From positions 2,158,001 through 2,222,000 of the forward strand of contig NZ_AP019736.1 of assembly GCF_006542685.1 (NCBI RefSeq): a stretch of 64,000 bases of DNA, written 5' to 3'. Position 1 is the first letter of the stretch. Each line of letters begins with the position of its first letter. The translations under genes were made by a program, and so were the position numbers. Below are positions 9,533 to 17,455 of this stretch, piece after piece. Source of the stretch: Alistipes dispar (GTDB taxonomy: Bacteria; Bacteroidota; Bacteroidia; Bacteroidales; Rikenellaceae). The notes under the pieces are model-generated. The model was not told the DNA's origin, did no database searches, and was given only the letters and a program-made list of their open reading frames with translations.

Positions 9533-10783
9533 ATGAAGATTCTTGTGATAGGTTCGGGCGGCCGCGAGCATGCCATCGTCGATGCGCTGACGCGTTCGCC
9601 TCAGGTGGAAAAGATCTGGTGCGCGCCGGGCAATGCGGGCATCGCCCGGCAGGCCGAGTGCGTGGCGATCCGGGAGACCGAGGTGGAGCGGCTGCGCGAT
9701 TTCGCTGCGGAGAACGGCGTCGGGCTGACGGTCGTGGGACCCGAGGCGTCGCTGGCGGCGGGTGTCGTGGATTGTTTCAGGGCGGCGGGGCTGCGGATTT
9801 TCGGTCCGACGAAGGCCGCTGCGCGCATCGAGTCGTCGAAGGAGTTCGCCAAGGACCTGATGGCCCGCCACGGCATTCCGACGGCCGGTTACCGCACTTT
9901 CTCGGACTACGGCGAGGCGATGGCCTATGTCTCCTCCCGTCCGCTGCCCGCCGTGCTCAAGTACGACGGACTGGCCGCCGGCAAGGGCGTGGTGATTGCG
10001 CAGACGATGGAGGAGGCCGGGGCGGCGCTGCGGGACATGCTGCTCGACGACAAGTTCGGCAAGGGCCGCGTGGTCGTGGAGGATTACCTCGAAGGTCCCG
10101 AGTTCTCGCTGCTGTGCTTCGTCTCGGGCCGCCGCGTCTGGCCGATGGTTCTCTCGCAGGACCACAAGCGCGCCTACGACGGCGACAGGGGGCCGAACAC
10201 GGGCGGCATGGGGGCCTATTCGCCGCTGCCGTTCATCACGGAGGAGGACGAACGGGAGGCCGTGGAGCGGATCATGCGCCCCGTGGCCGAGGCGATGGTT
10301 GCCGAAGGGGCTCCTTTCGAGGGAGTGCTCTACGGCGGACTGATGAAGACGGCCGGCGGCATCAAGGTGATCGAGTTCAACGCCCGCTTCGGGGACCCCG
10401 AGACGGAGGTCGTGCTGCCGCGGCTGAAAAGCGACATCGTGGATATCTTCTGCGCCGTGGCCGACGGACGCGATGCGCGGATCGAGTGGGACGACGTGCC
10501 GGCGCTGGGTATCGTGCTGGCGTCGAAAGGCTATCCCGGAAGCTATGAGAAGGGGTATGAAATCAGGGGGCTGGACCGGGTCGAAGGGACGGTTTATCAC
10601 ATGGGCACGAAGGCCGACGGCGACCGGATCGTGACGGCCGGCGGCCGGGTCCTGTTCGTCGTGGGACGCGGGGCGACGCTGGCCGAGGCGCGTGCCGCCG
10701 CGCTGCGCGATGTGGAGCGGATCGAATGCGACAACCTCTTCCACCGCACCGACATCGGCCATTGGGCGCTGGAGAACGAATGA
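9533..10783 (+). CDS. purD: Phosphoribosylamine-glycine ligase (GAR synthetase)
   Basis: An ATP-grasp enzyme making GAR from phosphoribosylamine, glycine and ATP. I chose the ATG at 9533 because the protein then begins MKILVIGSGGREHAI, the canonical PurD N-terminus; a start eight codons upstream adds an unrelated tail. LKYDGLAAGKGVVIA is the ATP-grasp nucleotide segment, DHKRAYDGDRGPNTGGMGAY is diagnostic, and FNARFGDPETEVVLPRL holds the metal ligands. The protein has 416 residues, normal for the family. It follows purH after 91 bp without a gene. Confidence 0.97.
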   Translation: MKILVIGSGGREHAIVDALTRSPQVEKIWCAPGNAGIARQAECVAIRETEVERLRDFAAENGVGLTVVGPEASLAAGVVDCFRAAGLRIFGPTKAAARIESSKEFAKDLMARHGIPTAGYRTFSDYGEAMAYVSSRPLPAVLKYDGLAAGKGVVIAQTMEEAGAALRDMLLDDKFGKGRVVVEDYLEGPEFSLLCFVSGRRVWPMVLSQDHKRAYDGDRGPNTGGMGAYSPLPFITEEDEREAVERIMRPVAEAMVAEGAPFEGVLYGGLMKTAGGIKVIEFNARFGDPETEVVLPRLKSDIVDIFCAVADGRDARIEWDDVPALGIVLASKGYPGSYEKGYEIRGLDRVEGTVYHMGTKADGDRIVTAGGRVLFVVGRGATLAEARAAALRDVERIECDNLFHRTDIGHWALENE

Positions 10784-10965
10784 CGGGTGGGTACGCAGGG
10801 TTGCCGGAGCGGCCTGCGGGCCGGGATTCCGGAGCGGTTGCGGCGCACGGCGCGGACGGTCCGTTCGCAGACGATGCCGCTGCCGGCCGGAGGTTCGGTG
10901 CGGGCGTGATGCGGACCTGTCGGTACGTCGGAAGACCGTAAGAATGTAATTATTATTATACGGAT

Positions 10966-11811
10966 ATGATAATCAGCGGAAAAGAGTTGTCGGCCCGGTT
11001 GAAGGCCGAGATGGCGGAGAAGGTGAAGGACTTTCCCGCGAAATACGGGCGTGTGCCGCATCTGGTGGTGATTCTCGTGGGCGAGGACCCCGCCAGCGTG
11101 AGTTATGTGACGGGCAAGGCCAAGGCTTCGGCCGAGGTGGGGATTCGCAACACGACGATCCGCAAGCCCGAGACGATCGCCGAGGAGGAGCTGCTCGGAA
11201 TCATCGCCGGACTGAACGCCGACCCGGAGGTGGACGGGATTCTGGTGCAGTTGCCGCTGCCGAAGCATATCGACGAGGAGAAGGTGATCGCCGCCATCGA
11301 CAAGGCGAAGGACGTGGACGGTTTCCATCCGCTCAATGTGGCGGCGTTGTGGCAGAAACAGCCCTGCACGCTGCCCTGCACGCCGAAGGGGATCGTCAAG
11401 ATGCTGAAGGCCGCGGGCGTGGAGATCGCCGGCAAGCGAGCCGTGGTGGTCGGGCGCAGCAATATCGTGGGGCTGCCCGTTTCGAAACTGCTGCTGGACG
11501 AGAACGCCACGGTGACGGTGACGCACAGCCGGACGCGCGACCTCGGGGAGGTGACGCGCGGGGCGGAGATTCTGGTGGTGGCGATCGGGCGTCCGAAGTT
11601 CGTCACAGCCGACATGGTGTCCGAGGGCGCCGTGGTGATCGACGTGGGCGTGAACCGCGATCCGGAGACGGGACGGCTGTGCGGCGACGTCGATTTCGCT
11701 GCCGTGGAGCCGAAGGCCGCGGTCATTACGCCCGTGCCGGGCGGCGTCGGGCCGATGACGATCTGCTGCCTGATGGAGAATACGATCGAGTGTTTCCTGC
11801 GGCGCATGTAG
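10966..11811 (+). CDS. folD: Bifunctional methylenetetrahydrofolate dehydrogenase / methenyl-THF cyclohydrolase
   Basis: Interconverts 5,10-methylene-, methenyl- and 10-formyl-tetrahydrofolate with NADP. Signatures include VGEDPASVSYVTGKAKA with the catalytic Tyr and Lys region, DVDGFHPLNVA, the nucleotide-binding VVVGRSNIVGLPVSKLL near residue 162, and the C-terminal PVPGGVGPMTICCLMENT. At 281 residues it is full length. It sits 182 bp after purD; that gap has no gene but ends in a very AT-rich leader. Placement after purN and purH suggests it supplies their formyl donor. A strong hairpin follows the stop. Confidence 0.97.
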   Translation: MIISGKELSARLKAEMAEKVKDFPAKYGRVPHLVVILVGEDPASVSYVTGKAKASAEVGIRNTTIRKPETIAEEELLGIIAGLNADPEVDGILVQLPLPKHIDEEKVIAAIDKAKDVDGFHPLNVAALWQKQPCTLPCTPKGIVKMLKAAGVEIAGKRAVVVGRSNIVGLPVSKLLLDENATVTVTHSRTRDLGEVTRGAEILVVAIGRPKFVTADMVSEGAVVIDVGVNRDPETGRLCGDVDFAAVEPKAAVITPVPGGVGPMTICCLMENTIECFLRRM

Positions 11812-11828
11812 CAGGTGCGCCTCTTTTG

Positions 11829-11870
11829 CCGTCCGCCCCGGATGACCTTCGCGTCGTCCGGGGCGGACGG
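11829..11870 (+). terminator. Long hairpin downstream of folD
   Basis: An 18-bp stem (11829-11846 with 11853-11870, one G-T wobble) closes a six-base loop CTTCGC, 18 bases after the folD stop. It is followed by only a short TTTC, so it is a strong hairpin with a weak U-tract. It probably ends the purine transcript. Confidence 0.65.
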
Positions 11871-11911
11871 TTTCATGCAGGCAGACGGCCGGAAATCCTC
11901 ATATTTCGGTA

Positions 11912-11942
11912 TTGCTCCGGGGACGGGAAAGACGTAAATTTG
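11912..11942 (+). promoter_or_regulatory. Bacteroidota-type promoter for the methyltransferase gene
   Basis: TTG at 11912-11914, then 20 bp, then TAAATTTG at 11935-11942. This matches the -33/-7 promoter of the phylum (TTTG or TTG, about 20 bp, TAnnTTTG). The ATG at 11957 is 14 bases beyond the -7 box, so the leader would be very short. Confidence 0.6.
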
Positions 11943-11956
11943 CGGAAAAAAGCGAT

Positions 11957-12751
11957 ATGGAAAAGATCCGACCCGACCTGTCCGAGGTTCCCGCCACCCT
12001 GCTCGTGCCCCTTTGGGCCCGTGCCGAAGAGCAGAAACGCGCCGATCCGCTCGTGCGCGACCCGAAATCGGCGGAGATTCTCCGTGCACTCGATTTCGAT
12101 TTCGGCCGGTTCCGCGGAGGGTGGATGTCGCAACTGGGATGCTGCGTGCGGACGGCGATTCTCGACAGGGAGGTGCAGGCCTTTCTGTCGGACCGTCCCG
12201 GGGCCTCGGTGGTCAATCTGGGCTGCGGGCTCGATGCCCGGGAACTGCGCATGACGGGTTACGGCATGTGGTACGACCTCGACCTGCCCGAAGTGATCGG
12301 CCTGAGGGAGCGGTTTTTCCCCGATACGGAGCGCGTGCGGCGGATCGCCTGCTCGGTGCTGGATTTCGGATGGATGGACCGGATCGCCGCCGAAGGTCCG
12401 GTGCTGATCGTCGCCGAAGGGCTGTTCATGTATCTTTCGGGCGAGGAGGTCGAGGCGCTGCTCCGGGCATTGGGGCGGCGCTTTGCGGAAGCCGTGCTGC
12501 TGGTCGAGATGCTGGCTCCGCTGCTGGTCGGTCGCAACGGGATGCACGACACGGTGAAGGAGGCTGCCTTCAGGTGGTCGCTCCGCGACAGCCGCGATTT
12601 CGAACGGATGGCCGACCGTCTCCGGTTCGACCGGGAGTGGAGCTATTTCGACGAGGCGCGCCGCCGCTGGCGGTATCTGCGTCTCTTCCGCCGGATTCCG
12701 TGGTTCCGGCGTAACTTGAACAACCGGATCGTCCGGCTCCGTTTCGGTTGA
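11957..12751 (+). CDS. Class I SAM-dependent methyltransferase, leucine carboxyl methyltransferase-like family
   Basis: A 264-residue protein resembling the LCMT/PPM1-type methyltransferases: SVVNLGCGLDARELRM near residue 85 is the SAM-binding motif I, followed by WYDLDLPEVIGLR and LIVAEGLFMYLS, which are typical of the tetracenomycin/TcmP-like branch of that family. The start at ATG 11957 is preferred over an upstream one at 11912 because the promoter -7 box lies between them. The target is unknown; bacterial members often modify small molecules. The gene stands alone between two terminators. Confidence 0.8.
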   Translation: MEKIRPDLSEVPATLLVPLWARAEEQKRADPLVRDPKSAEILRALDFDFGRFRGGWMSQLGCCVRTAILDREVQAFLSDRPGASVVNLGCGLDARELRMTGYGMWYDLDLPEVIGLRERFFPDTERVRRIACSVLDFGWMDRIAAEGPVLIVAEGLFMYLSGEEVEALLRALGRRFAEAVLLVEMLAPLLVGRNGMHDTVKEAAFRWSLRDSRDFERMADRLRFDREWSYFDEARRRWRYLRLFRRIPWFRRNLNNRIVRLRFG

Positions 12752-12771
12752 TACGGGGTACGGCGGTGACG

Positions 12772-12804
12772 AAACCGGCCCGGGGATGTTCCCGGGCCGG
12801 TTTT
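12772..12804. terminator. Bidirectional intrinsic terminator between converging genes
   Basis: The perfect 13-bp stem 12772-12784 / 12791-12803 (AAACCGGCCCGGG pairing with its complement) has a six-base loop GATGTT. It is flanked by A-run and T-run on the two sides, so it can stop transcripts from the methyltransferase (plus) and from the GNAT gene (minus), whose stop codon begins right at the T-run. Confidence 0.9.
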
Positions 12805-14190
12805 TTACAGTGTGCAGGTCGCCGTGAGCGTTTCGGGCGGCGGTGCGGCGGAATCCCGCCGCCGGATCATCGCGCGGTCCGTCGCCGGGTCGCCCGATCC
12901 GAAGTCGAATCCGTCGTACGTGACGAACCACACGGGCAGCGCGCCTTCGAACCCGAAACGGCCGTAGAAGCTGCGGAGCCATTCCTCGCCCGGCGTGGGG
13001 ATCAGGAAAGCCGCGTCGTCGCCGCGTTCGTCGATCAGGCGCACGGCTTCGCCGAGCAGCCGTGCGGCGAGGCCGCGGCCCCGGAATGCGGGGTCGGTGG
13101 CCACGCCGTAGATGTAGGTCGTGCGGCCCAGTTCCGTGTCGAACGGCACGAGGTGGAGCATCGCCGCCGTGCGCCCTTCGCACTCGGCCGTGAGCATTCT
13201 CCGCCGGCTGTAATAGCGGATGAGGAAGGAGTCGATGAAGGACTCCTCGTCGCCGAAGGCCTTCTGCCACAACTCCTTGCATGCCAGTTCGTCGGGATGC
13301 AGGCGGATGGCCGTGAACTTGTGCTGGAGGAACGCCGGGTGGTAGGAGAGTTTGGCCTGCCGCAGGCCGTTGATGCCGAGGTCCTCCTCGCGGTTGATGA
13401 GCGTGAAGCGTCCGGGGAGGTGTTGCGCGAAGAGCTTGTTGATGACCGTGAAAGCCCCGTCGAACGAGGTGTCGGCCTTTTCGACGTGCGTGTCGAACGT
13501 ATGGTCGTTCACCGCCGAACCGTAGGTGAAGGCGGCCAGGCGGTCGCCGACGTAGAGGCAGCCTCCGGTCAGCCCCAGCTCCCCGAAATGGCGAAACGCC
13601 AGGTGCATGGCCCGCTGCTCGGCGCATAGCTCCGAAGTGTGTCCTTCGTGCGCCCGGCGCCATTCGCGTTCGAGCGCCATGCATTCGTCGAAGCGGTCGG
13701 GCGTCAGCTCTTCGTAGCGGTGGTCGGGGTACTCGGCCGTGAAGCGGTTGATGTGGTTGCGCTTGGGCTGGTAGCGGCGTCCCGTGAGGTTGCGCAGGTC
13801 GTCGGCGCGGTACACGTAGTCCTCCAGCGCACGGTCCGATTCGAAGGCGAATTGCCCGGCGTGCATGCGGCGGATCGTTTCGCAGCCCTCGTCCGTGAGG
13901 CCGATGATCCGGAGCCGCTGCCCGTGGGCGTGGGCGTCCTCGCGCAGCAGGGGGACGATCGGACCGAAGTCGCCCTTGCCCACGGGCTGCATGTAGCCGA
14001 TCCGTTCGCCGCCGTCGATATGGAACCGGATGACGAGGAACCCGTCGATTTCGGCCCATGCGCTGTGGTAAACCGACTGCCAGCAGAACATGTTGGCGAA
14101 GGCGAGGTCGCAGTTGCAGATGCCCGAAGGCATCGTATATCGCTCGATGACGGGGCGGTCTTCGAGCCGGATGGGCCGGAATTCAATCAT
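12805..14190 (-). CDS. DUF2156 (LPG-synthase C-like) domain fused to a GNAT N-acetyltransferase domain
   Basis: A 461-residue protein with two acyl-CoA N-acyltransferase-fold halves. Residues 1 to about 300 match DUF2156, the C-terminal domain of phosphatidylglycerol lysyltransferases (RYQPKRNHINRFTAEYPD, INREEDLGINGLRQAKLSY). Residues about 305-440 are a GNAT domain with the acetyl-CoA loop VATDPAFRGRGLAARLL near residue 370 and FYGRFGFEGALPVWF at the end. No membrane segments are present, so it is not a complete MprF. It overlaps the LtaS-like gene upstream by 8 bp (ATGATTGA), so the two are translationally coupled. The substrate is unknown; a lipid or envelope target is inference from the neighbour. 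Confidence 0.8.
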   Translation of the reverse strand: MIEFRPIRLEDRPVIERYTMPSGICNCDLAFANMFCWQSVYHSAWAEIDGFLVIRFHIDGGERIGYMQPVGKGDFGPIVPLLREDAHAHGQRLRIIGLTDEGCETIRRMHAGQFAFESDRALEDYVYRADDLRNLTGRRYQPKRNHINRFTAEYPDHRYEELTPDRFDECMALEREWRRAHEGHTSELCAEQRAMHLAFRHFGELGLTGGCLYVGDRLAAFTYGSAVNDHTFDTHVEKADTSFDGAFTVINKLFAQHLPGRFTLINREEDLGINGLRQAKLSYHPAFLQHKFTAIRLHPDELACKELWQKAFGDEESFIDSFLIRYYSRRRMLTAECEGRTAAMLHLVPFDTELGRTTYIYGVATDPAFRGRGLAARLLGEAVRLIDERGDDAAFLIPTPGEEWLRSFYGRFGFEGALPVWFVTYDGFDFGSGDPATDRAMIRRRDSAAPPPETLTATCTL

Positions 14191-16093
14191 GTACGGTGTA
14201 GTCTTTCTGTTCGATACGGGTGTAATACTGCTGCACCAGCGCCCGGAAGCGTCCGGGGAGGCTGTCGGCCGCGGAGACCGGCGGACCTTGCGTCTGCCGG
14301 TCGTCGGTGTCGTCGAACGAGACGATGCCCCGGTCGGTGAGGGCGCGGAAACGGCCGTCGTACGACACCGACCAGCGGGGCCGGCCGGGTTCGTTCAGCA
14401 CGTCGCGTCCGAAGGCGAAATAGGGGGCGTCGTTGCCCGTGAGTCCCAGCAGCGTGGGCATGATGTCGAGCTGCTGCACGATGTCGTCCACCTCGCCCCG
14501 CAGGGCGCCGTCGGGCGTGTAGAGGAAACCGATGATGTGCATGTTGCCGGGATACTCCCGCGTGTCGGGCGCGAATTTTTCCGAGGAGACGTGGTCGGCC
14601 ACGAAGACGAAGATCGTGCGGCGGAACCACGCTTCGCCGCCGAACCGTTCGAAGAAGCGCCGGAAGGCCATGTCGTCGTAGGCCACGCCCCGGTGGATTC
14701 TGGTGTAGCCCTTCGGAAGCGTCGCGGCGTACCGCTCGGGAACGACGAACGGATGGTGCGACGAGAGGGTGAACAGCGAGGCGAAGAAAGGTTCGTGTAA
14801 GGAGGCGAGCTCCTCGCCCGCGAATTGCAGGAACTCTTCGTCCCAGATGCCCCAGTAGCCGTCGAAGTCCCCCTTGCCGTGGCGCGCCTCGTAGTCTTCG
14901 CGGCTCACGAGGCGCTCGATCCCCGCCGAACGGGCGTAGGCGCCGAAGCCCATCGACCCGTGTTCCGAGCCGCAGAAGAAGACTGTCGAGTAGCCTTTGT
15001 CCGCAAGGATCGCGGGGAGCTGGCGGCTCGCGCCGAGCGATTGCGGCATCAGCACGAAGGGGGTGCGGAACGACGGGATGCTGCCCAGCACCGAGGGCAT
15101 GGCCTGGATCGACCGCGTGCCGTTGGCGTACATGCGTCGGAAGCAGAGTCCGTTGCGCATCAGCGAATCGAGGAACGGCGTGAATCCTTTCTCGGGCCGG
15201 TCGGCATAGAGGTCGGGGCGCAGGTGGGCCGAGTGTTCGGCCGACATGCTCTCCATGATGAAAACCATGACGTTGCGCCCCGAAAGATCGACCGCCGCCG
15301 AGTCGGCGGGCATGTGTACGGGGGTGAACCACCGTCCGAGCTCTTCGGGCGGGAAGAATTTGCGGTAGCCGACGCCGCCCGCGCTGCCCACGGTGCGGAG
15401 GATGCAGAAGGGGTTGCTCAGGATGAGGTTCGCCTGCGCATTGTCCGAAGCGTAGAGCGTGGCGTTCGAGAGGGTGATCGGGCGCGTCATGCGGGTAAAT
15501 CCGCCGCGTGCGCCTCCGATGCAGAGGCCGGCGGCGAGCAGGAGGATCGCCGTGCCGCCCGCGTAGTAGAGCCAGCCGCGGCGCAGGAGGCTCTCCTCGC
15601 GGACGCGGCGTCCGTAGCCCCACGCCAGCAGCGCCGTCAGCGCGAGCCACGCCAGCACCAGATACCAGTTCTCGGCCATGAACTTCCCGACGAGTTGCAG
15701 CGAATTGTCGTTGTCGGCGAAGAAGATCTCGTCGGCCGTGAAGCGTTTCTGCGTGTAGCGGAAATAGACCGCATCGGCGAGGTTCGCGGCCACGACGAAC
15801 AGGCTGTTTACCGCGACGTAATAGCCGAAGAGCAGGTTGCGGTACCAGCGCCGTTCCCGCAGGTGCAGGGGCAGGAGCGACAGCAGGACGAACAGCCCGT
15901 CGGCATAGACCACCGAGGCCGTGTCGAAGAGCAGCGCCCCGCCGAGGAGCTGCCGCAGCCCGGTCTGCGGAAGGGCGCCGAGCTGGGCGGCGTTGTAGGC
16001 CCAGAACGCCGCGCGGCAGAGCATCAGCACGGCGTAGAGCAGGGCGATGCGCCGCAGAAGCATACCCGCCGGGGTGTGGAGCAGGCGTCGCAT
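14183..16093 (-). CDS. LtaS-like sulfatase-family membrane protein (phosphoglycerol or phosphoethanolamine transferase type)
   Basis: A 636-residue inner-membrane protein. About five hydrophobic segments occupy residues 10-195, followed by a large periplasmic alkaline-phosphatase-superfamily domain. Visible active-site elements are VMVFIMESMSAEHSAH (metal-binding Glu, about residue 279), YANGTRSIQAMPSVLGS (nucleophile Thr, about 323) and FVADHVSSEKFAP (metal-binding Asp-His, about 496). The layout is that of LTA synthases and related Gram-negative transferases that move a head group onto lipid or glycan. The real donor and acceptor cannot be read from sequence. It starts 6 bp after nadC ends and overlaps the DUF2156-GNAT gene. 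Confidence 0.85.
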   Translation of the reverse strand: MRRLLHTPAGMLLRRIALLYAVLMLCRAAFWAYNAAQLGALPQTGLRQLLGGALLFDTASVVYADGLFVLLSLLPLHLRERRWYRNLLFGYYVAVNSLFVVAANLADAVYFRYTQKRFTADEIFFADNDNSLQLVGKFMAENWYLVLAWLALTALLAWGYGRRVREESLLRRGWLYYAGGTAILLLAAGLCIGGARGGFTRMTRPITLSNATLYASDNAQANLILSNPFCILRTVGSAGGVGYRKFFPPEELGRWFTPVHMPADSAAVDLSGRNVMVFIMESMSAEHSAHLRPDLYADRPEKGFTPFLDSLMRNGLCFRRMYANGTRSIQAMPSVLGSIPSFRTPFVLMPQSLGASRQLPAILADKGYSTVFFCGSEHGSMGFGAYARSAGIERLVSREDYEARHGKGDFDGYWGIWDEEFLQFAGEELASLHEPFFASLFTLSSHHPFVVPERYAATLPKGYTRIHRGVAYDDMAFRRFFERFGGEAWFRRTIFVFVADHVSSEKFAPDTREYPGNMHIIGFLYTPDGALRGEVDDIVQQLDIMPTLLGLTGNDAPYFAFGRDVLNEPGRPRWSVSYDGRFRALTDRGIVSFDDTDDRQTQGPPVSAADSLPGRFRALVQQYYTRIEQKDYTVHD

Positions 16094-16099
16094 GGCGGG

Positions 16100-16954
16100 C
16101 TATTCGCAGGCTTTGAGCGACATGTCGAGCGAGCGAATCTGGTGCGTCAGCGCGCCGACCGAGATGAAATCGACGCCGCATTCGGCGTATCGGCGCATCG
16201 TCTCGAGGGTGATGCCGCCGCTCGACTCCGTTTCGCAGCGTCCGGCGACCTTCTCGACCGCGAGGCGTGTCATTTCGGGGGTGAAGTTGTCGAACATGAT
16301 GCGGTCCACGCCTCCGGCTGCGAAAACTTCGTCGATGTCCTCCAGCGAACGGACCTCGCATTCGATGGGCAGTTGCTTGCCGTGTGCGGCGAGGTACTCG
16401 CGGACGCCGAGAATGGCTTTCCGGATGCCGCCGGCGAAGTCGATGTGGTTGTCCTTCAGGAGAATCATGTCGAACAGCCCCATGCGGTGATTCTCGCCGC
16501 CGCCCAGCTTGACGGCCATCTTGTCCAGCACGCGCATTCCGGGCGTGGTCTTGCGCGTGTCGAGCACGCGGGTGCGGAGCCCTTCGAGCTGTTTGACATA
16601 GACGGCCGTCTGCGTCGCCACGCCGCTCATGCGCTGCATGATGTTGAGCAGGATGCGTTCGGCCTGCAGGAGCGACCGCAGGCGTCCCGAGACGTAGAAC
16701 GCCACGTCGCCGGGCGCGACGCGGTCGCCGTCGCGGAGAATCTGTTCGAAACGCATTTCCGGATCGAGGCGTTGCAGCACCAGTTGCGCGATCTCGATTC
16801 CGGCGATCGTGCCCTCCTGTTTGCACAGCAGGCGCATCCGGCCGTGTTCGCCGGCGGGAATGCACGCGAGCGACGTGTGGTCGCCGTCGCCGATGTCCTC
16901 TTTGATGCAGAGCTCGATGAGCTCGTCCACGAAAGGTTTGTATTCGGGTATCAT
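16100..16954 (-). CDS. nadC: Nicotinate-nucleotide pyrophosphorylase (carboxylating), quinolinate phosphoribosyltransferase
   Basis: Converts quinolinate and PRPP to nicotinate mononucleotide in de novo NAD synthesis. The 284-residue protein shows EDIGDGDHTSLACIPAG near the N-terminus, the catalytic TRKTTPGMRVLDKMAV near residue 131, GGGENHRMGLFDMILLKDNH, and the C-terminal SSGGITLETMRRYAECGVDFISVGALTH barrel end (two pieces of a conserved run). It lies 9 bp after the lipoprotein gene and 6 bp before the LtaS-like gene, so all three are likely on one transcript. Confidence 0.97.
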   Translation of the reverse strand: MIPEYKPFVDELIELCIKEDIGDGDHTSLACIPAGEHGRMRLLCKQEGTIAGIEIAQLVLQRLDPEMRFEQILRDGDRVAPGDVAFYVSGRLRSLLQAERILLNIMQRMSGVATQTAVYVKQLEGLRTRVLDTRKTTPGMRVLDKMAVKLGGGENHRMGLFDMILLKDNHIDFAGGIRKAILGVREYLAAHGKQLPIECEVRSLEDIDEVFAAGGVDRIMFDNFTPEMTRLAVEKVAGRCETESSGGITLETMRRYAECGVDFISVGALTHQIRSLDMSLKACE

Positions 16955-16963
16955 GACATTTGT

Positions 16964-17449
16964 TTATTTGAGTTTTCTCGTTCCTTCGAACTCCGCCTTG
17001 TGGTTCAGGCGGTAGTCCGTGTTCTTGCAGATGAAGGCGATGCGCAGCCTGTTCGAGTCGTCGGTGAGTGTGCACTCGAACTCTTCGATCACGAAGTCGG
17101 GGCGCGGCAGGTCGCCGATCTCGGGGACGATTCCGTCGTTCCCGATGCCGTAGATGGTCGTCTCGCCCGCTTCGGACCGGGAGGCCAGCCGGGGGAAGAC
17201 GATGGTCTTGCTGGGTTCGTGCGGGCTCGTGGAGAATTTCACGTCTTTCATCGTCAGCGAAATGCTCTTGTCCGGCTGTTCGGTGAGCAGGCACTCGATG
17301 CCGGTGTCTTCGAGCGTGGGCTGACCCGTCGAGGCGTCCGTCACGCGCAGCGAGCAGACGTAGGCCCCGGCATCGGGCGTGAACTCCTCGTCGTCGTTGC
17401 AGGCTGCGAGGAGAAGGGGCGTGAGGAGCAGAATCAGGAATTTCTTCAT
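16964..17449 (-). CDS. Small lipoprotein with a calycin-like domain
   Basis: A 161-residue protein with a lipoprotein signal peptide: MKKFLILLLTPLLLAAC places the lipidated Cys at residue 17, followed by NDDEE, a surface-export-like acidic patch common in Bacteroidota lipoproteins. The rest is a beta-rich domain with YGIGNDGIVPEIGDLPRPDF and a final beta hairpin RLRIAFICKNTDYRLNHKA, which resembles the calycin-like family seen next to TonB receptors. It begins 6 bp after the TonB-dependent receptor, so it may be its accessory surface lipoprotein. Ligand unknown. Confidence 0.7.
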   Translation of the reverse strand: MKKFLILLLTPLLLAACNDDEEFTPDAGAYVCSLRVTDASTGQPTLEDTGIECLLTEQPDKSISLTMKDVKFSTSPHEPSKTIVFPRLASRSEAGETTIYGIGNDGIVPEIGDLPRPDFVIEEFECTLTDDSNRLRIAFICKNTDYRLNHKAEFEGTRKLK

Positions 17450-17455
17450 GGTCGT

